From positions 1-6,476 of the forward strand of contig JBFHVA010000207.1 of the NCBI GenBank assembly GCA_041589735.1: a stretch of 6,476 nucleotides of DNA, in the 5' to 3' direction. Position 1 is the stretch's first letter, and each line of letters starts with the position of its first letter. This DNA comes from CAMYJH01 sp041589735. Its GTDB lineage: Bacteria > Pseudomonadota > Gammaproteobacteria > HK1. Of the stretch, positions 1 to 5,860 are shown piece by piece. A program made the position numbers and the translations under genes. The notes under the pieces are model-generated. The model saw only the letters and a list, made by a program, of their open reading frames with translations. It made no database searches and was not told where the DNA came from.

Positions 1-513
1 CGCGCCGGTGCCGCCGTCATTGGGCGCGGCGGAGCAGAATGCTACCACGTCGCTTCGTAGCTTGAGCCAGGTGGCGACGTTATCCTTTAACACCGACCCA
101 CCGGTACGAAGGCCCTTGCCGTGGACGATGCGTACGCAGCGCAGGCCGCGCCCGGAGCACTCCGATAAGAACTTTTCCAGGGCGTCGCCGGCCTCCCGAA
201 CGCGCATGCCGTGAAGATCCAGCTGGTCCTCGATCCGGATTTGTCCCCGCTTGAGCATTCGAATCACCTTTCGCTGAACCCCGGGCGAGGCGTGGAACAG
301 CGGGCCGTGGCTCGACGGGCTGTAGCTCGCGTAGGGGTCGGTGTCCTCCGCGGGGGCATCGGCGTTGTCCCCATACCGCGGTGCGGGCCGTGGTCGCGCC
401 CGCTCATGGTGAACGCGGTCGTTGTGCAGCCGGCGCACCCCGCCCGCGGCGCGGCGGAACATCGCCGGGTCGTCGTCGTGTTCGGGTTTTGGTTTTCTAT
501 GGTCAGCGCACAT
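1..513 (-). CDS. Smr-domain protein (SmrA/YdaL-like), 3' end cut by window edge
   Basis: The frame is open from an ATG at 513 to base 1, giving 171 residues without a stop. The N-terminal part (about 1-75) is charged and low in complexity, rich in Arg, Pro, His and Asp, with a DDDPAMFRRAAGGVRRL stretch typical of SmrA-type leaders. The Smr domain follows: the LDLHG motif at 98-102, then IVHGKG at 129-134, and the VVAFCSAAPNDGGTGA tail at 156-171, which in relatives lies close to the C-terminus, so only a few residues are missing. Smr domains are DNA- or RNA-binding nuclease-like modules first known from MutS2; stand-alone copies have nicking or RNA-cleaving activity in some species, but the role of this one is unknown. 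The start is uncertain: no clear ribosome site precedes the ATG, and in-frame GTG codons lie upstream before a TAA. It is divergent from the kinase gene. Confidence 0.9.
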   Translation of the reverse strand, partial: MCADHRKPKPEHDDDPAMFRRAAGGVRRLHNDRVHHERARPRPAPRYGDNADAPAEDTDPYASYSPSSHGPLFHASPGVQRKVIRMLKRGQIRIEDQLDLHGMRVREAGDALEKFLSECSGRGLRCVRIVHGKGLRTGGSVLKDNVATWLKLRSDVVAFCSAAPNDGGTGA

Positions 514-806
514 TTTGTTCACATCGGCCTGCACAGAAGGATGCTCAGCTCGGCAATCCGACGTCACAGGGACACATTGAGATTAACAGAACTTCTGAAT
601 CCGTCTATCCGCTAGGCGCCGGGCGGTCAAATCCAGGCGTCTGGACTATGCTTTGAGGCGTGGTTCGCTTCCAGCGGCGACCCGGCTAAAGGCACGTGGT
701 TAGACGGCCGAAATAGGTACCAGATGAATCCCTTTCCGGGCGCTCGCGGTCGCCCGGAGCTTAACCTGTTGAGCAAGAAAACGATTCTGATCGCCTTGAA
801 GCACAG
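514..806. other. Divergent intergenic region between Smr gene and kinase gene
   Basis: No convincing gene is present in these 293 bases; frames crossing it are shadows of the neighbours. It must hold the promoters of the two divergent genes, but I found no good pair of -35 and -10 hexamers. A TTGAGA at 577-582 has no -10 at the right distance, and a TATGCT at 647-652 has only a weak partner (CGGTCA, 624-629). The one clear structure is the GC hairpin at 735-758. Confidence 0.6.
735..758. repeat. Perfect 8-bp inverted repeat (hairpin) upstream of kinase gene
   Basis: TCCGGGCG at 735-742 is matched exactly by CGCCCGGA at 751-758 around an 8-base loop. Seven of the eight pairs are G-C, so the RNA hairpin would be stable. 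No T tract follows on either strand, so it is not an ordinary intrinsic terminator. It ends 48 bases before the kinase ATG and probably lies in its leader, or it is an operator; the sequence does not decide. Confidence 0.5.
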
Positions 807-2345
807 ATGGTAAAAATCTTGCAGAGAAACGCCCTCCAGCCGGGGCACGAGATCAACTGGTACCAGATCACGGATATCCTCGGGGTCGGCGGCTTCGGCA
901 TCACCTATCTGGCCAAAGACGAGAATCTGCTCCAGCAGGTGGCGATCAAAGAATATTTTCCCAAGGAATGGGCGATGCGCCTGGACGATGGCTCCGTCGA
1001 ATGCTCTTCGATCGACAACCTGGAAGACTACCAATGGGGCATGGATCGATTCATCAGCGAAGGACGGATCCTGGCGAAGTACGACCACCCGTCCATCGTT
1101 CGAGTGATGTCGGTGTTCGAGGCCAACAAGACCGCCTATCTGGTCATGCGCTACGAAGAGGGGGTGACGCTCAAGGAGCTTATGCAAGAGACGCCCGAGC
1201 TCGAGGAAAACGACCTCAAAACAATGCTCCGAAGCCTGCTGGATGGGCTCGAGCAAATGCATGCGTCCGGCGTGATTCACCGCGACATCAAGCCCGACAA
1301 CATTTTTCTGCGCCGTGACGGCACCCCGGTGCTGCTGGACTTCGGCTCCGCCCGGCAGGCCATCGGCGAGAAGACCATGGATCTCACTACGGTGGTCTCT
1401 GCCGGCTACGCGCCCATCGAGCAATATGCAAAAGACGAGGGCAAGCAGGGCCCATGGACGGATATTTACGGGCTCGGCGCGACCCTTTATCGCACCATCA
1501 TGGGCAACCCGCCGCCGGACGCCCTGGTGCGGAGCAACGGCCTCATCAACTTGTCCCGAGACGTCATTCCGTCGCTCACCGACGAGAAGATGGACAAGTA
1601 CTGCTACCGCTTTCTCAAGGCCGTCGATCACGCGCTGGCGTTCAAAGCCCAGGACCGGCCGCAAAGCATCGCCGCCTGGCGCGAGGAGCTTCGGCTCGAG
1701 GATGCAGGGGAAGCGGAAACCGAGGAGAACAAATCCTTTGTCGCGTCATCCGGCGTGATGAACGTGGAAGTCGACAAGATCGATACGGGGCAGTGGGAGA
1801 TCGAGAACGTCGAGAAAAGAGGAGACACCTCGGGCGAGCCGCGCGCGAGCATCGAAGACGAATACGGGCACGTGGTCGGAGAGCTCCGCCAGAGATACTA
1901 CCTGGAGTCGTTCAAGGCGCTTTCGGGGCGAAGGCTGCGGCTGTCCTGGAACTGGGCCGCAGGTATTTTGACTTGGCCCTGGCTCATGTATAGAAAGATG
2001 TACCTGTGGGCGCTGATCATCTATCCAACTATTGCCGTCGCGCTGATTCTGCTCATCGATTACTTTTTGCCCGCGCTCGCGGGACCCGCATCGAGAACGC
2101 CGCCAATGGTGCTGGGCGGCTATTTTCTGCTGACGACGCTTTTTGCGGGCGCGTATGGAAACGCCGTCTACCGCCGGCATGTCATCAGGAAGATTCGTAA
2201 GGCGAGAGACCTCGACTTGAGCGACAAGGAGCGGGGAAAGCTCCTGTTACTCAAAGGCGGGGTGACTTTCCTCTTTCCAGTGATTGCGCTGGTAGCGCTG
2301 GCCGCGGCGATTGCGGGGCTCGCCGTTTTTATCCGAGGGGCTTAA
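807..2345 (+). CDS. Membrane-anchored Hanks-type Ser/Thr protein kinase with C-terminal DUF2628-like domain
   Basis: The 512-residue protein begins with a complete eukaryote-like kinase domain (about 17-300). Visible parts are the glycine-rich loop GVGGFG at 26-31, the ATP-binding Lys48 (VAIK), a likely helix-C Glu85, the catalytic loop HRDIKPDN at 158-165 (Asp160), DFG at 178-180, the P+1 segment SAGYAPIEQY at 198-207 and a DIYGLGATLY helix. Nothing essential is missing, so it should be an active kinase of the RD type. An acidic linker (about 300-350) leads to a region like DUF2628: W-N-W-A-A near 381, a WLMYRKMYLWA stretch, membrane spans near 398-424 and 434-452, then the basic segment YRRHVIRKIRKA. 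A third span covers about 486-509. The kinase domain is thus N-terminal and cytoplasmic. There is no extracellular sensor of PASTA type. The ribosome site is weak. The GGCT-like gene follows in the same direction and may be co-transcribed. Substrate unknown. Confidence 0.95.
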   Translation: MVKILQRNALQPGHEINWYQITDILGVGGFGITYLAKDENLLQQVAIKEYFPKEWAMRLDDGSVECSSIDNLEDYQWGMDRFISEGRILAKYDHPSIVRVMSVFEANKTAYLVMRYEEGVTLKELMQETPELEENDLKTMLRSLLDGLEQMHASGVIHRDIKPDNIFLRRDGTPVLLDFGSARQAIGEKTMDLTTVVSAGYAPIEQYAKDEGKQGPWTDIYGLGATLYRTIMGNPPPDALVRSNGLINLSRDVIPSLTDEKMDKYCYRFLKAVDHALAFKAQDRPQSIAAWREELRLEDAGEAETEENKSFVASSGVMNVEVDKIDTGQWEIENVEKRGDTSGEPRASIEDEYGHVVGELRQRYYLESFKALSGRRLRLSWNWAAGILTWPWLMYRKMYLWALIIYPTIAVALILLIDYFLPALAGPASRTPPMVLGGYFLLTTLFAGAYGNAVYRRHVIRKIRKARDLDLSDKERGKLLLLKGGVTFLFPVIALVALAAAIAGLAVFIRGA

Positions 2346-2425
2346 TCGCAAGCCGCCGGGTGCGCGAAAATAGCGGCGATGTTTATCGCGCGCTTCGGTT
2401 GCGCCGCAAAAGAATCCAGGCGGAC

Positions 2426-2429
2426 AGGA
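2426..2429 (+). promoter_or_regulatory. Ribosome binding site deciding the GTG start at 2436
   Basis: AGGA lies six bases before the GTG at 2436. The alternative ATG at 2379 has no such site, and the 19 residues it would add are unlike the family N-terminus, which normally starts just before FVYGTL. Confidence 0.6.
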
Positions 2430-2435
2430 TCTAAA

Positions 2436-2882
2436 GTGGCGGAAAAGCTCTTCGTCTATGGCACCCTGATGTTCCCCGAAATCCGCTCGGCGCTCGTCGG
2501 CCGGGAGTTCGAGACTTTTCCCGCGGTGCTCCAAGGCTATCGGCGGTTGGCCATATTTCTCGCCGGCCGTGCGCCGGTGCCCGGCCTGGTCGCAGATGAA
2601 AAGGCCAGCGTGGCCGGACTCGTGCTTCGCGGCGTCGACCGCAGAACCCTGTGGGTGTTCGATACCTTCGAAGGGGTGAGAAGCGGCCTTTACAGCCGCG
2701 AACGGGTCGAAGTTAAAGACAATGAGGGCAGGGTGGTCGAAGTTTCCACCTACGTTACCGGTTTCGCAGCGCGTGAGCTGCTCAAAGGCGACTGGGATCC
2801 GGAGGTGTTCAGAAAGCGCCACCTGGTGGCTTACCGCCGGCGAATCATTGCGGCGTGGCGGGAGACCGATTCGAAAACGTAA
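2436..2882 (+). CDS. Gamma-glutamylcyclotransferase-like (AIG2/GGCT fold) protein
   Basis: From the GTG the protein has 148 residues and starts MAEKLFVYGTLM, where the YGTL loop (8-11) is the substrate-binding signature of the GGCT/AIG2 fold. Further family marks are the loop FDTFEGV at 75-81, whose Glu79 fits the catalytic acid of these enzymes, followed by GLYSRERVEV (84-93) in the usual strand. Family members release 5-oxoproline from gamma-glutamyl amines or dipeptides, and some act on glutathione; the bacterial small forms mostly have no proven substrate. The protein is cytoplasmic, with no signal peptide or membrane span. It lies 90 bases after the kinase gene on the same strand. Its last 38 bases overlap the tail of the convergent AT-rich gene. 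An ATG at 2379 is an alternative start, judged less likely. Confidence 0.85.
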   Translation: MAEKLFVYGTLMFPEIRSALVGREFETFPAVLQGYRRLAIFLAGRAPVPGLVADEKASVAGLVLRGVDRRTLWVFDTFEGVRSGLYSRERVEVKDNEGRVVEVSTYVTGFAARELLKGDWDPEVFRKRHLVAYRRRIIAAWRETDSKT

Positions 2883-3228
2883 CAACCTTCGAGAGGGCTA
2901 AATTTCTGTCACTCGATCGAGTTTTAATTCGATTTTTTTCGCAATATTTTTTAACCTTTTCAAGTATCTCAGATTTTTCCTTTGCCGATACTCTTTTGTT
3001 TTGGTTTCGGGGATCCCACTCAGAAATTTGGGAAGACAAAATAATGCGCTTTCGAATAAATAATCCAGCATCGAAGAGAAAGCCGATTTCCATTGAAAGG
3101 CTGCCGTTCAGGTATACAATCGCCTCTCTATGTAGCCGCTCGACATAAGAACCGTCGTTGAACTCCACCCGTCCTTTCAAATAATTTTGAATTTTCTCCG
3201 CCAACTTTGCCAATAGGACGGAAAACAA
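2845..3228 (-). CDS. Hypothetical protein in AT-rich island, possibly nucleoside deoxyribosyltransferase-like fragment
   Basis: I do not recognise this 127-residue protein with confidence. The frame also stays open upstream to an ATG at 3336 inside the regulator gene, but a TTG at 3228 has AGGA five bases before it and avoids that overlap. The stretch REAIVYLNGSLSMEIGFLFD (34-53), followed by a hydrophobic strand IIL (62-64), resembles the end of nucleoside 2-deoxyribosyltransferase-like Rossmann domains, where the Glu of S-x-E-I-G is catalytic (Glu47 here). The usual first strand and nucleotide loop of that fold are absent, so it may be an N-terminally truncated remnant. The C-terminal third is Lys/Glu-rich and probably helical. 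Codon choice (many AAA, ATT, TTT, AAT) differs from the neighbours and suggests transfer. A TATAGT on the minus strand (3253-3258) could be its -10 element. The tail overlaps the GGCT-like gene by 38 bases. Confidence 0.5.
   Translation of the reverse strand: MFSVLLAKLAEKIQNYLKGRVEFNDGSYVERLHREAIVYLNGSLSMEIGFLFDAGLFIRKRIILSSQISEWDPRNQNKRVSAKEKSEILEKVKKYCEKNRIKTRSSDRNLALSKVVTFSNRSPATPQ
2916..2939 (+). terminator. Weak candidate intrinsic terminator after the GGCT-like gene
   Basis: ATCGA at 2916-2920 pairs with TCGAT at 2929-2933, with one further G-T pair inside, and a run of seven T (2933-2939) follows at once. It lies 34 bases after the stop of the GGCT-like gene, where a terminator is expected. 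The stem is short and poor in G-C, so it could be chance in AT-rich DNA. Confidence 0.25.
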
Positions 3229-3233
3229 ACTGA

Positions 3234-3237
3234 TCCT
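3234..3237 (-). promoter_or_regulatory. Ribosome binding site supporting the TTG start at 3228
   Basis: Read on the minus strand, AGGA lies five bases upstream of the TTG whose first base is 3228. It is the only good site near the front of this frame outside the regulator gene. Confidence 0.4.
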
Positions 3238-3292
3238 GAAGTTAACTGTTTGACTATAGCCCGCAGGCGCTCGGAGATGAGGGATTGGGTGT

Positions 3293-4327
3293 TCAGCGAG
3301 AGCCAGAGGCCGTTTTAGCGTCCGGTTTCTTATCATTGTCTTTAATCGGTTTTTTCAGCCGTCGCTCATCCCGCGGCGGAATGCCGTAAAAGTCTCGGTA
3401 GCATTTGCTGAAGTGTGGCGCTGAAACAAAGCCGCATGCAAAAGCCACCTCGACGATGGACATGGACGTCTGCAGCAGAAGCTGGCGCGCGCGGGCGAGG
3501 CGGAGCTCCAGGTAATAGCGCGTCGGCACGCAGTGCAGGTGCTTCTGAAAAAGCCGCTCCAGCTGGCGGCGGGAGAGGCCGACGTGCTGCGCCAGCTCGT
3601 CCAAGCTCATCGGCTCTTCCAGATTCGCCTCCATCAGCGACACCGCGTCCACCAGCTTCGGCTGGCTGGTGCCGAGGTGTAGCCTGAGCGGAATGCGCTG
3701 GCGGTCGTTGGGGCCGCGGATGCGCTCGCAGATGAACTCTTCTGAGACCGAGATCGCCAGGTGCCCGCCGTGATCCTCGTGGATCACGTTGAGCATCATG
3801 TCCAGGGGCGCGGTGCCGCCGGAGCTGGTTAAGCGGTCGCGGTCGATCTCGAACAGCTCCGAGGAAACGATGACGTTGGGAAACTGCTCGCGCATGGCGG
3901 CCATGTTCTCCCAGTGAATGGTGCAGCGGTAGCCGTTTAACAGCTCTGCACGCGCAAGCAGATAAGAGCCGGTGCACACCGCGCCAATCTTTACCTTTTT
4001 CATGGCGAGCTTTCGAAGCCAGAAGGTGATCGGCCGGTCTTCAACAGCTTCAACCCGTTCGCCGGTGCACACCAGCACCATGTCCAGCGATCCACAGTGG
4101 TTGAGGTCGCTGTCCGGAGTAATGGGGAGACCGTTGCTGGCGGTAACCGGCTGGCCATCCACGCTGATAAGCGGCCACTGGTAGAGCGTTCGACCGCTCA
4201 ATCGATTGGCCATGCGCAGAGGCTCCAGCGCCGCGGTGAAGGCGATCATGGAGAAATCCGGAATCAGCAGAAAGCCGATGCGCCGGGGCTTGACGTCGTC
4301 CGCGTAGTCGGGCTCGTTTGCTCGCAT
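3293..4327 (-). CDS. GlxA-type transcription regulator: DJ-1/PfpI (GATase1-like) sensor plus AraC DNA-binding domain
   Basis: The protein has 344 residues from the ATG at 4327. An N-terminal DJ-1/PfpI-like domain (about 15-190) opens with RRIGFLLIPDFSMIAF and keeps the nucleophile-elbow sequence AVCTGSYLLA with Cys118, and the IHWENM motif with His138. The C-terminal AraC domain (about 222-322) shows both helix-turn-helix units: MSLDELAQHVGLSRRQLERLF (from 240) and MSIVEVAFACGF (289-300) with the F-x-x-x-Y-R-D-F-Y-G-I-P-P signature (306-318). A Lys-rich tail ends the protein. The architecture and the FLLIPDFSMIAFTAALEPLRMAN opening place it with Pseudomonas ArgR, GbdR, CdhR and SouR, activators that respond to arginine, betaine, carnitine or sarcosine. 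It is divergent from the M24-DUF1989 pair, the usual layout for a pathway-specific activator. An upstream ATG at 4378 adds 17 unconserved residues and was not used. Confidence 0.93.
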   Translation of the reverse strand: MRANEPDYADDVKPRRIGFLLIPDFSMIAFTAALEPLRMANRLSGRTLYQWPLISVDGQPVTASNGLPITPDSDLNHCGSLDMVLVCTGERVEAVEDRPITFWLRKLAMKKVKIGAVCTGSYLLARAELLNGYRCTIHWENMAAMREQFPNVIVSSELFEIDRDRLTSSGGTAPLDMMLNVIHEDHGGHLAISVSEEFICERIRGPNDRQRIPLRLHLGTSQPKLVDAVSLMEANLEEPMSLDELAQHVGLSRRQLERLFQKHLHCVPTRYYLELRLARARQLLLQTSMSIVEVAFACGFVSAPHFSKCYRDFYGIPPRDERRLKKPIKDNDKKPDAKTASGSR

Positions 4328-4388
4328 GAACCCTCGCCTTGTTGGTATTCGGCCGCGCTGCCTGCACAGTGCGCGCAAATGGTGCGCT

Positions 4389-4533
4389 GCGACACCCAGC
4401 CAGCGGGCGTTGGTGCAGAAATGATGACGCTTTTTGAAAGGTATTTCGAGCTTTTTAATACGAAATCCGTTGATTTGCCAAGATAATCTTCTCTCGCGGC
4501 TTTCCCGTAGGCGACACGGGAGGCGGCTGTCGC
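4389..4533. promoter_or_regulatory. Three TGTCGC/GCGACA motifs, possible binding sites for the divergent regulator
   Basis: GCGACA occurs at 4389-4394 and 4511-4516, and its reverse complement TGTCGC at 4528-4533; the last two form an inverted pair 11 bases apart. Read on the minus strand, the copy at 4516-4511 is followed by eight bases and then AA (4502-4501), the TGTCGC-N8-AA pattern that I recall for Pseudomonas ArgR half-sites. The other two copies lack the AA. A second complete half-site in tandem was not found, so this is a suggestion only. Confidence 0.3.
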
Positions 4534-4584
4534 TATGCGCCCGGCCCGTGGCAAACTCACCCCGGGGCGCCGGGCAAAAATAAA

Positions 4585-4591
4585 AAGGGAG
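4585..4591 (+). promoter_or_regulatory. Ribosome binding site deciding the M24 hydrolase start at 4601
   Basis: AAGGGAG ends nine bases before the ATG at 4601. The earlier in-frame ATG at 4535 would add 22 Arg/Lys-rich residues ahead of the conserved HFTREEF start and has no comparable site. Confidence 0.7.
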
Positions 4592-4600
4592 TCACGCGCA

Positions 4601-5752
4601 ATGGCCGTTCATTTTACCCGGGAAGAGTTCGATGCAAGGCGGAATGCCGCCATCGCGGCGATGAGCGCCCAGGATCTGGACGCGCTGCTCATGTTTCGTC
4701 AGGAGAGCATGTTTTACCTGACGGGCTACGACACTTTCGGTTTCTGCTTCTTCCAGTGTCTGGTGTTGACCGCCGACGGGCGCTTTACGCTGCTCACCCG
4801 TGCGCCGGATCTGCGCCAGGCGCGGCACACCTCGATCCTCGAAGATATCCGGGTGTGGACCGACGCCGCGGGCCGTAATCCCGCCGAAAATCTGCGCGAG
4901 ATCCTGGATGAGAAGGGGCTTGAAGGCCGGCGGCTCGGGGTGGAGTACGATGCCTACGGACTGACCGCTTACAACGGCCGCCGGCTGGAGGCGGCGCTCG
5001 ACGGGTTTGCGACTCTGGAAGATGCTTCAGCGCTCGTGAGCCGGCTGCGAGTGGTGAAAAGCGACGCCGAGATCGAATACGTGGGCCGTGCGGCCGAGCT
5101 TGCCGACGACGCCCTGGAGGCGGCCATCAATCTGTGCGCGCCGGGCGCGTTCGAAGGCGACATACTCGCCGCCATGCAGGGCGCGGTGTTTCGCGGCGGC
5201 GGCGATTACCCGGGCAACGAGTTCATCATTGGCTCCGGCAACGACGCGCTGCTTTGCCGCTATTTTTCGGGAAGAAGAAAGCTGTCGCAAACGGATCAGC
5301 TTACCCTGGAACACGCCGGGGTCTACCGCCACTACCACGCGGCGCTGATGCGCACCCTGCTGGTGGGCGAACCCCATCCGCAGCATCTTGAAATGCACCC
5401 GGCGTGCGTGGACGCCATGCACGCCTGCATCGAGGCGCTCAAGCCCGGGCGGCCGGTGGGCGAGGTCTTCGACGCCCACGCGAGGGTGCTGGACAAGGCG
5501 GGCTTCAAGGCTCACCGTCTGAACGCCTGCGGATACAGCCTGGGCGCCACCTTCACCCCCACGTGGATGGATTTCCCTATGTTCTATACCGGCAACCCGG
5601 TGATCGCGGAGCCAAACATGGTGTTCTTCATACACATCATCCTCATGAACAGCGACTCAGGCCGCGCGATGACTTTGGGCCAGACCGTGCGCGTGACCGA
5701 GTCCGGCTGTGAGCGCTTGAGCCGGCTGCCGCTGGATTTGGTGGTCAAATAG
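4601..5752 (+). CDS. M24-family 'pita-bread' hydrolase, creatinase/ectoine-hydrolase-like, metal-free
   Basis: The 383-residue protein has the two-domain layout of Xaa-Pro dipeptidase relatives: a creatinase-type N-terminal domain (about 5-145, with DALLMFRQESMFYLTGYDT at 27-45) and a pita-bread catalytic domain (about 150-378, beginning LRVVKSDAEIEYV). Positions that carry the five metal ligands in M24 peptidases are all replaced: His238 in LEHAG, Ala248 in YHAALMRT, Tyr312 in GYSLG, His345 in FFIHI and Gly360 before QTVRVTE. The same loss is typical of creatinase and of the ectoine hydrolases DoeA/EutD, which cut C-N bonds without metal. It is therefore probably not a peptidase despite the likely automatic name. 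His246 and His345 are candidate catalytic residues. It is cytoplasmic, with no signal peptide. It leads the DUF1989 gene by 108 bases and is divergent from its likely activator. The substrate is unknown; small amides, amidines or guanidino compounds are plausible. Confidence 0.92.
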   Translation: MAVHFTREEFDARRNAAIAAMSAQDLDALLMFRQESMFYLTGYDTFGFCFFQCLVLTADGRFTLLTRAPDLRQARHTSILEDIRVWTDAAGRNPAENLREILDEKGLEGRRLGVEYDAYGLTAYNGRRLEAALDGFATLEDASALVSRLRVVKSDAEIEYVGRAAELADDALEAAINLCAPGAFEGDILAAMQGAVFRGGGDYPGNEFIIGSGNDALLCRYFSGRRKLSQTDQLTLEHAGVYRHYHAALMRTLLVGEPHPQHLEMHPACVDAMHACIEALKPGRPVGEVFDAHARVLDKAGFKAHRLNACGYSLGATFTPTWMDFPMFYTGNPVIAEPNMVFFIHIILMNSDSGRAMTLGQTVRVTESGCERLSRLPLDLVVK

Positions 5753-5860
5753 GACCGGGAGCAAAACAGAGCGCCGATACGCCCCACGGAAGACTAAACG
5801 GCGACGGTCGGTCGATCGTCGAATAGAGCTGCGAACATTCACTAACAGCGCAAGGCCAAG

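Larger units (their letters stand above)
2881..3240. other. AT-rich island, probably acquired DNA
   Basis: Counted by hand, this stretch has 144 G+C in 360 bases (40%), with the lowest 60-base block at 18 of 60 (2941-3000). Genes on either side are clearly GC-rich. The edges coincide with the end of the GGCT-like gene and the region just beyond the regulator gene. No terminal inverted repeats, target-site duplications, tRNA or transposase were seen, so the mode of entry is unknown. Confidence 0.65.
4328..4600. promoter_or_regulatory. Divergent control region of regulator and M24 hydrolase genes
   Basis: This 273-base gap has no gene and should hold both promoters. An AT-rich core lies at about 4421-4490. 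On the minus strand TTGGCA (4476-4481) and TATTAA (4455-4460) are 15 bases apart, a possible though short-spaced promoter for the regulator. On the plus strand GATAAT (4482-4487) could be a -10 element for the hydrolase gene, but its -35 is poor, as expected for an activator-dependent promoter. The 11-base dyad AAGAT-A-ATCTT (4480-4490) overlaps both. Individual hexamer calls are weak; the assignment of the region as a whole is firmer. Confidence 0.5.

Noticed and set aside
211..615. 134-residue plus-strand frame over the Smr gene
   Set aside because: The Smr motifs LDLHG and HGKG are on the minus strand in the same bases; the plus frame is repetitive Val/Arg/Gly without recognisable structure.
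627..1664. 345-residue open frame on the minus strand
   Set aside because: It runs antisense through the front of the kinase gene, whose motifs are unmistakable. The translated frame shows no family motif and is a codon-bias shadow of GC-rich coding DNA.
2855..3148. 97-residue plus-strand frame in the AT-rich island
   Set aside because: It competes with the minus-strand frame, starts inside the GGCT-like gene, and is dominated by Phe, Ser and Arg from T-rich codons. The minus frame has a better ribosome site and a more protein-like composition, though neither is proven.
4561..4574. Short hairpin CCCGG/CCGGG with a 4-base loop before the M24 gene
   Set aside because: Five pairs followed by A-rich, not T-rich, sequence on the plus strand and no T tract on the minus strand; not a terminator and too small to assign a role.
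4535..4600. N-terminal extension of the M24 protein from the ATG at 4535
   Set aside because: The 22 extra residues are Arg/Lys-rich and unlike the family start, while the ATG at 4601 has a strong ribosome site.
5027..5635. 202-residue minus-strand frame
   Set aside because: Antisense shadow of the M24 hydrolase gene, with no motif and no ribosome site worth noting.
5802..5821. Inverted repeat CGACG/CGTCG with a 10-base loop between the M24 and DUF1989 genes
   Set aside because: Only five pairs, no T tract, and located in a GC-rich run with repeated GGTCG; too weak to call a terminator or operator.
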